Shown here piece by piece: positions 16,851 through 23,875 of a stretch of DNA of 64,000 nucleotides. How positions within the stretch are numbered: the first letter of the stretch is position 1; each line of letters opens with the position of its first letter. The DNA comes from JAVHLK01 sp043806215. GTDB lineage: Bacteria; Desulfobacterota; Desulfomonilia; Desulfomonilales; Desulfomonilaceae. The notes under the pieces were generated by a model. It worked only from the letters and a program-made list of their open reading frames with translations, ran no database searches and was not told where the DNA came from. The position numbers and the translations under genes were made by a program. Where the stretch lies: NCBI GenBank assembly GCA_043806215.1, contig JAZDHD010000402.1, positions 1 through 64,000 on the forward strand. Reading direction: 5' to 3'.

Positions 16851-17118
16851 ATTGTCGTCTCATTGCCATGTTGGGTGCCGGCAAGAATAATATCCGGGCA
16901 TCCCGCGCGGAACGCGGGACCGGGCTACGAAGGACTGTCATGAGGCCTTATACCTGTTTTGTGGGGTCCCGCGGAACGCGGGATGCCCGTCATCTTCAAG
17001 GGCGGGCGTCCAGCCCGTCTCCCCGGCGAAGGCCGGGGTCCAAGAAAGAAGACTGGATCCCGGCCTTCGCCGGGATGACGGCTCATGTTGTGCGACCGTA
17101 CTTGTGCCATAGAACACC
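16850..17118. repeat. Dispersed composite repeat with ACGGTCGCACA-type ends
   Basis: The block opens with TTCGGTCACACATTGTCGTC and closes with GTTGTGCGACCGTACTTGTG followed by CCATAGAAC. Between are CCCGCGCGGAACGCGGG, GGGTCCCGCGGAACGCGGG, GGGCGGGCGTCCAGCCCG and CCCCGGCGAAGGCCGGGGTCC. The right end overlaps the last codons of the DUF523 gene. Confidence 0.7.
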
Positions 17119-17562
17119 AAGGGAATCTTCTTCCGTCAGAATGGGAATGCCGTAACGCCTGACCAGAGCGGTGGCTACGCCGCAACCGGGCTGCTTTTCG
17201 CCCTCGATGTCGACCCTGCGGACACCGCAGGAGGGACTACCCTCCTTGAACAGAATGAATCGAGGGGCCGTCAGTTGCACTACCCGGTCAACCTCTTGGG
17301 CTCCACGCACAAAACAGGCAGTGCAATCCCTGCCTGTTTGATCCATGATCTTGGCAGTACCCTCCAAGACCCGGAAACCGTCCCCTCCTACGAAACGGCA
17401 GATCGGCCGGGGAATGCCCAGGCCGCCAAGCACCTCCGGGCAGACAGGCACCACTATCAGGCGCTCCGTGAGTTCCGCCAATCGTGGATAGGTGTGTGCC
17501 CGGCCGTCGTAGCGGGTACGCAAACCCGCCAGGCAGGCACTCATGAGGATCGTTTCACGCAT
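17083..17562 (-). CDS. DUF523 family protein (TudS-like)
   Basis: A 159-residue DUF523 protein. Members include thiouracil desulfurase TudS, which binds a [4Fe-4S] cluster through three cysteines. Visible motifs are SACLAGLRTRYDG, VCPEVLGGLGIPRP, the middle CTACFVRGAQEV and KEGSPSCGVRRVD, which provide the conserved cysteines. The last residues (LWHKYGRTT) are encoded inside the terminal repeat of the adjacent repeat element, so the native C-terminus seems to have been replaced. The start overlaps the end of a small ORF downstream of purM, suggesting co-transcription with purM. A role in sulfur removal or tRNA/thio-base salvage is family-level inference. Confidence 0.85.
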   Translation of the reverse strand: MRETILMSACLAGLRTRYDGRAHTYPRLAELTERLIVVPVCPEVLGGLGIPRPICRFVGGDGFRVLEGTAKIMDQTGRDCTACFVRGAQEVDRVVQLTAPRFILFKEGSPSCGVRRVDIEGEKQPGCGVATALVRRYGIPILTEEDSLGVLWHKYGRTT

Positions 17563-17647
17563 TGTCGTCTGTCAAGCCTTGCTTTATTCCCTGTATCAGC
17601 CGTTCGTGCCGATGTTTCTCCACCAATTGTTCGGTCCATCCGTCCAT
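17555..17647 (-). CDS. Possible 30-residue small protein between purM and the DUF523 gene
   Basis: An ATG with AGGAG 8 bases upstream opens a 30-codon frame, beginning MDGWTEQLVEKHRHERLIQG and ending with an acidic tail. Its TGA overlaps the start of the DUF523 gene. The same frame is open back to a TTG at 17710 that overlaps the purM stop, giving 51 residues. It fills an otherwise unexplained 140-bp gap in a tight operon. I recognise no family, and translation is unproven. Confidence 0.35.
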   Translation of the reverse strand: MDGWTEQLVEKHRHERLIQGIKQGLTDDNA

Positions 17648-17702
17648 GAACACTTCTCCTGTCTCGGGAAAGGCGGCCGCGATGAGGTACCGTACTCTTG
17701 CA

Positions 17703-18746
17703 TCACACAAACACCACGGCCTTTTCGGGATCCGTCCGGGCTCTGATTTCCCCGATAACCCACGCTTTCAGCCCGCTTCCGCCAAGCCTCTCCAGCACGT
17801 CCTCCGTGTAATCGGGGGGTACGATCACCACGTAGCCGATTCCCATATTGAACGTCCGATGCATTTCATGGTCATCCAACCCTGCTTCTCTTCGTAGGAC
17901 ATGGAATATGCGCGGGACATCCCACGAGCCGTTCCGTATATACACGGAACAATCCGACGGCAATATCCGGGGCAGGTTGCCCACGAAGCCTCCGCCGGTA
18001 ATATGAGCCATGCCCCGGACGGGAACGTGTGCGCAGAGATCCAGGACGGGCTTGACGTAGATGGCGGTGGGAATAAGAAGCTCTTCGCCGAGCGGTTTGC
18101 CGATTTCCGCGATACGGCTGTCCACCGTGTAGCCCTTCACCTCCAAGAGGACCTTCCTCACCAGGCTGAATCCGTTGCTGTGCAGTCCCGACGACGCAAT
18201 ACCGATCACCGTGTCGGCCGGTTTGACCGCGGATCCGTCGATAACCTTGGGCCTGTCCACGATTCCCACACAAAAGCCGGCGAGATCGTATTCCCCCGGA
18301 GGGTAGAAATCCGGCATCTCCGCGGTTTCTCCTCCGATAAGTGCGCACCCCGCGTCCTCACAGCCGTCCGCAATACCTGAAATTACGGACCGGACCGTGT
18401 CCGGCTCGATAGACCCTGTTGCAAAATAGTCCAGAAAAAAGAGCGGCTCGGCTCCGGTAACCAGCAGGTCGTTCACGTTCATGGCCACCAGGTCTCTCCC
18501 CACGGTGTGGTGAACGCCCATGAGAAAAGCGATCTTCAGCTTGGTTCCCACCCCGTCGGTCGCGGACACGAGCAAAGGGTCCTCGTACCGGCGCCAATCC
18601 GGACGGAACAACGCGGCAAACCCGCCCATTTTCCCTGTAACTTCAGGCCTGAACGTGGCCTTGATGCGCTCCGACAAGGAGCCGATTACCTTGTCGGCCA
18701 ACTCGATGTCGACGCCTGAATCCTTGTAGGTGATCTTCTCGGACAT
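17703..18746 (-). CDS. purM: Phosphoribosylformylglycinamidine cyclo-ligase
   Basis: A 347-residue PurM (AIR synthetase), the fifth step of de novo purine synthesis, which closes FGAM to AIR with ATP. The N-terminal TYKDSGVDIELADKVIG is diagnostic. SATDGVGTKLKIAF, DLVAMNVNDLLVTGAEPLFF, CALIGGETAEMPDFY, GIASSGLHSNGFSLVRK, MAHITGGGFVGNLPRILP and the late FNMGIGYVVIV all match. Length is normal. The ATG is close after AAAGGA. It lies upstream of the DUF523 gene on the same strand and is not in a purine operon here. Confidence 0.96.
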   Translation of the reverse strand: MSEKITYKDSGVDIELADKVIGSLSERIKATFRPEVTGKMGGFAALFRPDWRRYEDPLLVSATDGVGTKLKIAFLMGVHHTVGRDLVAMNVNDLLVTGAEPLFFLDYFATGSIEPDTVRSVISGIADGCEDAGCALIGGETAEMPDFYPPGEYDLAGFCVGIVDRPKVIDGSAVKPADTVIGIASSGLHSNGFSLVRKVLLEVKGYTVDSRIAEIGKPLGEELLIPTAIYVKPVLDLCAHVPVRGMAHITGGGFVGNLPRILPSDCSVYIRNGSWDVPRIFHVLRREAGLDDHEMHRTFNMGIGYVVIVPPDYTEDVLERLGGSGLKAWVIGEIRARTDPEKAVVFV

Positions 18747-18809
18747 AGTTTATCCTTTAGCTCTGCCGGCACTATGTGCACGGTTCCATACATACGGCGA
18801 CATATTGGG

Positions 18810-18895
18810 TTCCGTCCTCCCGGCGTAGGCCGGTCTTGGTAGGGGCGACCGGCGGTCGCCCGCGGGCGAATACCATTCGCCCCTACACCTCGACC
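18810..18895. repeat. Intergenic hairpin repeat
   Basis: CCCGGCGTAGGCCGG followed by GTAGGGGCGACCGGCGGTCG and CGAATACCATTCGCCCCTAC. Closely related sequence occurs at 40.86-40.91 kb. Confidence 0.6.
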
Positions 18896-18922
18896 GATGC
18901 GGTTCGCTTCGCTCACCTCATC

Positions 18923-20260
18923 CTACAATTCTCGTCTTTCCCGCCCAATCTCCGAAGCCACGGTCCGTGCACGTGCCATGAACTCGGCCTCGTCCACCGT
19001 CGTTATCCGGCCGTGATCCACCACCAGCTTGCCGTTGACGATCACGTCGCGCACATCCGATCCCCGTGCCGCATAGACCAGATGCGATTCCGGGACATAC
19101 ATGGGCGTAAGGTGGGGCCGGTCGAGGTCGATCACGATCACGTCCGCGAGTTTGCCCTGCTCCAGAGATCCGATACTGTCCTCCATTCCCAGAACCCGGG
19201 CTCCGTCAATGCAGGCCATTCGAAGCACGGTCCGTGCATCCAGGGCCTCCGGGTCGCCGGTTATGAGCTTTGCCATGAGCGAGGCACTGCGCATCTCCTC
19301 GAAGAGGTCCAGATTATTGTTGCTTGCCGGGCTGTCCGTACCGATCCCCAGCGGAATTCCCCTCCCGAGGAGGTCCTGTGCATCACAGGCCCCCGAGGCA
19401 AGCTTCATGTTGCTTTCCGGGCAGTGGACCACTCCGGCTCCCGACTCCGCCAGCACTTCCTTTTCTCTTTCCGAAAGATGAACAGCGTGGACCGCAACAA
19501 AGCTCTTCTTCAGAATGTCGAGAGCGTGCAGGTGCTCCACCGGACCAAGGCCGTACCTGCCCGTGACCTCGGAGACCTCCGGCGAGGTCTCCGAGACATG
19601 ACAAAAGAGTAAGGTGCCGTGTTCCTCGGCCAAGCCGGCTGCGTCACAAAGGGTCTCGGGGCCGCAGAGGTAAGCCGAATGGCAGAACAACGCCGGTGTG
19701 ATCAGAGAGTCCCGGGGACAGGATGCTAGAAACTCTTTCACCCGTTGCTTCCAGGCCCCCGGGGTCGGCGCATCCGGAGCCGGCACATCGAGGATACCCT
19801 GAGCGATAACCGCCCTGATCCCGATATCCATAGCTGCCCGTGCGGCGTGTTCCATGTGGAAATATCCGTCCGCGAACGTGGTGACGCCGTTGAGAACCAT
19901 CTCCATTGCGGAAATCATGGTCCCCAGATACACGAAGTCCGGTCCCACATGTTTGCTCTCCGAGGGGAAAATGAACTCGTTGAGCCACCGGTGAAGAGGA
20001 AGATCGTCGGCAAGGCCTCTGAGCAGACTCATCGCGGCATGGCTGTGCCCGTTGATCAACCCGGGCATGATCAGACAGTTGGAACAGTCTATGATCCGGC
20101 CGCCGTGCGCTGCGTCCGCGTCCTGCGGCACGTTCACCTCGAGCAGGCGGTCGCCGGAAATCACCGTCATTCCATGGGGGACGGTTCCGGTTCTTCCGGG
20201 CTCGGTGAGAATCATGCCTCCCACCAGAACCGTGTCCACCGAAGTGGGGCTTTCCGTCAT
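18923..20260 (-). CDS. Amidohydrolase, MTA/SAH deaminase-like
   Basis: A 445-residue metal-dependent amidohydrolase of the cytosine deaminase/TrzN/MtaD group. The metal ligands are in MPGLINGHSHAAMSLLRG, the middle LLFCHVSETSPEV, VAVHAVHLSEREK and GIGTDSPASNNNLDLFEE. LRGLADDLPLHRWLNEFIFP is typical of S-adenosylhomocysteine/5-methylthioadenosine deaminases. The C-terminus closes the composite beta domain (GKLADVIVIDLDRPHL, DVIVNGKLVVDHGRI). It likely deaminates an adenosine-type thioether to the inosine form. Other aminohydrolase substrates are possible. The start follows AAGGAA by about 9 bases. Confidence 0.85.
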   Translation of the reverse strand: MTESPTSVDTVLVGGMILTEPGRTGTVPHGMTVISGDRLLEVNVPQDADAAHGGRIIDCSNCLIMPGLINGHSHAAMSLLRGLADDLPLHRWLNEFIFPSESKHVGPDFVYLGTMISAMEMVLNGVTTFADGYFHMEHAARAAMDIGIRAVIAQGILDVPAPDAPTPGAWKQRVKEFLASCPRDSLITPALFCHSAYLCGPETLCDAAGLAEEHGTLLFCHVSETSPEVSEVTGRYGLGPVEHLHALDILKKSFVAVHAVHLSEREKEVLAESGAGVVHCPESNMKLASGACDAQDLLGRGIPLGIGTDSPASNNNLDLFEEMRSASLMAKLITGDPEALDARTVLRMACIDGARVLGMEDSIGSLEQGKLADVIVIDLDRPHLTPMYVPESHLVYAARGSDVRDVIVNGKLVVDHGRITTVDEAEFMARARTVASEIGRERREL

Positions 20261-20291
20261 CTATTGTGTTCCTTAATGCTTCGTTTCCTGA

Positions 20292-20815
20292 TTACGGTCG
20301 CACATTTTCGTCTCGCAGCCGTCTCGGGTGCCGGCAAAAACAAGATCCGGGCACGGAGGCCCGGGCTACGAAGAACAGAGACCAAGCCGGTCGTACACCG
20401 TGGGACGGGCGTCCCTGCCCGTCATCTTCCCGGCGTAGGCCTATAGGCGTTAACTTAAGCCTGTTGGTCGGCGTGGACTTGGGTTCATTCATAACGTCCC
20501 GAAGGGACCCGTCCCGCGTCTCGCGGGATTAGCCGGGCCTTTCAAGCCCAGGAAGAACTTCCGGGGGATGAATCCCCCGGCTAAATTCCTAAGTGCCTTC
20601 GGCACATTAAGATTGCTGCATCTCAACACCGAGAACGGTGTGCATGCCTCGATTCGTGTGCCGGTTGAAGCACGGGTTGCCGGCCGGAATCCTTAAGTTA
20701 ACGTCTATGGGCGCAGGCCGGGGTCCGGAAAAAACAGACTGGTTCCCGGCCTACGCCGGGAAGACGGTTCAGCTTGTGCGACCGTATTTACGCCTGGGAG
20801 CCCCAAGCCGGCGCC
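20292..20815. repeat. Dispersed composite repeat interrupted by another element
   Basis: The outer repeat begins ATTACGGTCGCACATTTTCG and ends CTTGTGCGACCGTATTTACG, an inverted pair. It contains GGGCACGGAGGCCCGGGC and CCCGGCGTAGGC modules as in the blocks at 17.0, 48.3 and 58.3 kb. At 20441-20709 it is split by an element with different inverted ends. Confidence 0.65.
20441..20709. mobile_element. MITE-like insertion within an intergenic repeat
   Basis: The ends are CTATAGGCGTTAACTTAAG (left) and its near reverse complement CTTAAGTTAACGTCTATG (right). The flanks GGCGTAGGC and GGCGCAGGC look like a 9-bp target duplication with one mismatch. Joining them restores the CCCGGCG(T/C)AGGCCGGGGTCC hairpin seen uninterrupted elsewhere. 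The interior holds palindromes CGTCCCGAAGGGACG, GGGCCTTTCAAGCCC, CCGGGGGATGAATCCCCCGG and GTGCCTTCGGCAC. It has no coding capacity. Confidence 0.6.
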
Positions 20816-20849
20816 CATACGAGTCTTGAAGATCTCCCTCCCCGGAAAT

Positions 20850-22367
20850 CTACTTCTCAAGTACTCCGTATAACCGGCACATCACCTCGTCTCTGGAAAC
20901 GGCATCCCCGGCTCGGAACCGGCACCCTCCCCCGCACGATTCCGCGTGGTCACAGTCACGGCACAGGGTGGAATCAATGGGGATGTGTTCCGCTTTGGCC
21001 CAAGCTTTCGCCAGTCCCTCTAGTACTGAACCATAGCGCATATCCGGATAGAGACCGCATCGGCACACGTCGCCCGAAGGGAGCACCGCTGCCAAATGCC
21101 GTCCGCAGGTCCATCCGGGGGAGGTGCCGTGGTACGAACCTCCAAAACCGTAGGCCATGGCTACGGCCGCGTCGTCGAGCCCTACGGCGAGATCGGGATG
21201 CGAAACCCGCCTGCCGGCAACGCAGGGATAGTCGATGCTCCATTCCCGCACACCCAGTTCGGTCATCAGATCCTTCATCCGCCCGAATTCGCCGAGGTTA
21301 CCCCGATGCACCATGGTTGCCGCGGACAGATCCAAGCCCGCATTCTTCACTGCGTGCAAGGCCCTCAGCGCCTTCTTGAACGCTCCTTTGCCCCGAATCA
21401 TGTCATGGCCTTCTTCCATACCGTCAAGGCTGATCTGCACCTCATGAAAGTGCAGTTTGGAGACGGCTCTATCGTCAAGGGTCAGTCCGTTGCTCAGGAG
21501 CACGGCACGAACGGGATAATCCGGCAGCAGGTTGTTGAGGACATCGAAGTGCGGGTACAATGTGGGCTCGCCGCCCGAAACAAGGACCCTCAGACCCTGC
21601 ATTTCGCTGAACTGCTCCAGCAGAGGCTCGATAAGATCAGGGGGGAAATCCGTGTTGCTTGATTCCCCGAGATAGCAGTGAGCGCACGACAGATTGCACC
21701 TATACGTGACCAACCATTCCAGGTAACGCAATGACGGTATCGGCGAGCGCCCCCGGTACAACTTCCCGGGCCTCGCTTCGGGGAGAAACTCCAGGAGATC
21801 CTCATCCATGCAGACACACAGAAACGCCGGATCGGGGTTCAGTTGTCTCACCGTGTGTTCGCCGTTGCACCGGTTGAGCATCTCAAAGGCTTCTGCGTTG
21901 ACCTCGTACAGTTCATCGTGCTTCACGTGATACAGATAGTGCTCTTCAAGGTTCTTGATTGCAGTCCGGGGGGTCAGGCCGAGCCGACTGTCGAGATTGC
22001 GCCCGATAAGGTCGATTTCTCGAACCGCTTCCTCCGAGAGAGTGCCTTCCCTGAGAAGGCCGGAGATCAGAACGAGTCCTCCGCACGGCCGACAATTCTC
22101 CGGTGGATGCAATGACGTGAAGTCACAATCGTTTACGAGAAAAGGGCATGCCGAGCACACATGGTCTCTCAGGAAAGATCTCTTGAAATCCGGATCGAAG
22201 GGGGTGTCCGAGGAAAGCACGGGGCGGGATGACGTCATCGAAGAGAAGACCGAGGTTAGCTCATAACCTCGGCACCGCTCCTCTTCGGATGAGTTTTGTT
22301 TGTAGTAATTGCAGTGGGGACGGCAAACCCAATCTTCCTGGTCGGACAACTCAGATTCACCTCTCAT
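20850..22367 (-). CDS. Radical SAM/SPASM peptide maturase-like protein
   Basis: A protein of up to 505 residues. The N-terminal region is Cys-rich (WVCRPHCNYYKQ, ERCRGYEL, CSACPF, CRPCGG). Residues about 135-190 look like a PqqD-type peptide-recognition domain (HYLYHVKHDELYEVNAEAF, CNGEHTVRQL). The radical SAM cluster motif is CNLSCAHCYLG (Cys224, 228, 231), followed by VSGGEPTLYPHF. A C-terminal SPASM domain has WTCGRHLAAV, GDVCRCGLYPD, CRDCDHAESCGGGCRFRAG and a last CRLYG. This layout is that of RiPP-modifying enzymes. A 20-codon Cys-rich ORF in the same frame ends 36 bp upstream of the ATG used here. A TTG 15 bases later, preceded by AGAGGTG, may be the true start. Confidence 0.85.
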   Translation of the reverse strand: MRGESELSDQEDWVCRPHCNYYKQNSSEEERCRGYELTSVFSSMTSSRPVLSSDTPFDPDFKRSFLRDHVCSACPFLVNDCDFTSLHPPENCRPCGGLVLISGLLREGTLSEEAVREIDLIGRNLDSRLGLTPRTAIKNLEEHYLYHVKHDELYEVNAEAFEMLNRCNGEHTVRQLNPDPAFLCVCMDEDLLEFLPEARPGKLYRGRSPIPSLRYLEWLVTYRCNLSCAHCYLGESSNTDFPPDLIEPLLEQFSEMQGLRVLVSGGEPTLYPHFDVLNNLLPDYPVRAVLLSNGLTLDDRAVSKLHFHEVQISLDGMEEGHDMIRGKGAFKKALRALHAVKNAGLDLSAATMVHRGNLGEFGRMKDLMTELGVREWSIDYPCVAGRRVSHPDLAVGLDDAAVAMAYGFGGSYHGTSPGWTCGRHLAAVLPSGDVCRCGLYPDMRYGSVLEGLAKAWAKAEHIPIDSTLCRDCDHAESCGGGCRFRAGDAVSRDEVMCRLYGVLEK

Positions 22368-22403
22368 TGGGAAGTTTGGGATTGCCGGGCAACATTTCCG
22401 TTG

Positions 22404-22466
22404 TCAGCAGGAGCTCTTGCACTTGCACATGCCTTTGGTCGACTTGGTCACTTTCTTGATTGTCAT
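22404..22466 (-). CDS. Candidate 20-residue Cys-rich RiPP precursor peptide
   Basis: The ATG has GGGAGG 5 bases upstream (CGGGAGGCATTC before it) and opens MTIKKVTKSTKGMCKCKSSC, then TGA. A Lys/Thr leader-like half is followed by a CxCxxxC core (Cys14, 16, 20). It directly precedes the radical SAM/SPASM gene on the same strand and in the same frame, with no other stop before that gene. The TGA directly follows the last cysteine, so either the peptide ends there or the codon is read as selenocysteine. I recall short precursors ending Cys-Cys or Cys-Sec paired with SPASM maturases (annotated SbtA/SbtM or selenobiotic); membership is unverified. It is too short for normal gene calling. Confidence 0.6.
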   Translation of the reverse strand: MTIKKVTKSTKGMCKCKSSC

Positions 22467-22701
22467 GAATGCCTCCCGTATGATTAAATCCGCTGAGTTC
22501 ATGGTGGAGCACGGCACGGCCCGAGTCAAGGCGAACTTCGCCGGAAACAACAAAAAAGTTTAAGAGTAGCAGTCGGTTACGCTACATGTTACTCGGCGGA
22601 TATGACAACCGTATACATGCCACACTGTGCTACGGACGTTACTTAGATACTATGCTCCATCCGCGCTGCGCGCATGCCGGGGAACCGGGGCGGAGGTTGG
22701 G

Positions 22702-23037
22702 ATGAAATCGTTCGATGTAAGAGCACTCGCCGCGGATGAAGGCGGCGAGTACGTTTTGGGAATGAAGGACCTCGACACTCATGCATGTTACCTTATCTAC
22801 GGCACGCTGCGGCCGGGCGAAGGAGGCAGACGGGTCGAGCCGGGCCACGGGCACGAGGAGATACTCTGTGTCGTTTCCGGAACGCTGCTGATTCATGCAC
22901 CGGGAGAGGACTTCACGCTGGAGACCGGCCATGCGGTACATGTCCGGGAAGACGGGTCCTTCGAGATTTCCAATCCCGGGCGGGAGGAAGCCGTCTACGT
23001 AATGGCCGGCGGGCACCCTCGGCCTCATCACCACTGA
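22702..23037 (+). CDS. Small cupin protein
   Basis: A 111-residue single-domain cupin. The first cupin motif is visible in EPGHGHEEILCVVSGTLLIH (His, His and Glu metal ligands) and the second in LETGHAVHVREDGSFEISNPG. The tail is His-rich (GGHPRPHHH). The ATG at 22702 follows GGAGG by 5 bases. It likely binds a divalent metal or a small ligand; no enzyme activity can be assigned. It converges on the CoA-dehydratase activase gene and diverges from the radical SAM locus, so a functional link to either is uncertain. Confidence 0.7.
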   Translation: MKSFDVRALAADEGGEYVLGMKDLDTHACYLIYGTLRPGEGGRRVEPGHGHEEILCVVSGTLLIHAPGEDFTLETGHAVHVREDGSFEISNPGREEAVYVMAGGHPRPHHH

Positions 23038-23064
23038 TTCGGGCGACGGACCGGCCGTCCTGCG

Positions 23065-23859
23065 TCAGCTTTTCTCGAATGCGATGACGGCCGCACCCAA
23101 TGCTCCGACAATCTGAGGATCGACGATGTCGGGGAATCCGACGAACCTGCACTCGAGGATCTCTTCGAGTGTTTCCACGACCCCTCTATTCTTCGCCACT
23201 CCTCCGGTGATGACGATTTCCTTCTCCATGCCCACCCTCTTTGCCAAGGTGCGTATCCTGTTGGCAACGGACTTGTGAAGCCCCTTGATTATGGAAGGGA
23301 GCGGAACTTCCTCGTTGATGAGATTGATGACTTCGGATTCCGCAAAGACGCTGCACATGCTGCTGATCATGGCCGGATCGCCTTCGCCGAAGTGCAGCCG
23401 TACCATGTCCTTGATCTCTAGATCCATGGACCTGGCCATAAAATCCAAGAATCTTCCGGTACCGGCGGCACACTTGTCATTCATGACAAAATCCGCCACC
23501 AGCCCTTCATTGTCGATTCTGATGGCCTTGGTGTCCTGTCCCCCTATGTCGACCACGGTCCTCACTTCCGGGAGCAAATGATGAGCACCCCGTGCATGAC
23601 AGGAGATTTCCGAGACGTTTTCATCCGCGAACTCGACTCTGGCCCGGCCGTATCCGGTACCTATGACATACGCAACCTGCTCTCGGGTAATACCCGCGGA
23701 TGAAAGAGCCCGTTCGAAGACGAGCCGGGCGGTCTTGCTCGGACTGACCGAGCTCGGTCCTATGGAATACGAGGCAATCTCTCCCCCCGAGAGTATGACG
23801 GCCTTGCTCGTGGATGATCCGATATCGATGCCTGCCGTTATTGTGTCTCCGTTGGCCAA
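23065..23859 (-). CDS. 2-hydroxyacyl-CoA dehydratase activase (HgdC/BadG family)
   Basis: A 264-residue ATPase of the ASKHA fold that injects one electron into 2-hydroxyacyl-CoA dehydratases or benzoyl-CoA-type reductases, driven by ATP. TAGIDIGSSTSKAVIL is the phosphate-1 motif, VVDIGGQDTKAI the phosphate-2 motif, and VITGGVAKNRGVV the adenosine motif. The two cluster cysteines are in NDKCAAGTGRFLDF and SMCSVFAESEVINL, giving a [4Fe-4S] shared by a homodimer. The TTG start follows GGGAGGG; the frame continues upstream, but only as antisense-like overlap with the next gene. It lies 16 bp downstream of the two catalytic subunit genes. A single activase suggests the Hgd rather than the four-subunit Bcr type. 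Confidence 0.92.
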   Translation of the reverse strand: MANGDTITAGIDIGSSTSKAVILSGGEIASYSIGPSSVSPSKTARLVFERALSSAGITREQVAYVIGTGYGRARVEFADENVSEISCHARGAHHLLPEVRTVVDIGGQDTKAIRIDNEGLVADFVMNDKCAAGTGRFLDFMARSMDLEIKDMVRLHFGEGDPAMISSMCSVFAESEVINLINEEVPLPSIIKGLHKSVANRIRTLAKRVGMEKEIVITGGVAKNRGVVETLEEILECRFVGFPDIVDPQIVGALGAAVIAFEKS

Positions 23860-23875
23860 TTGTAACCCTCCCACG

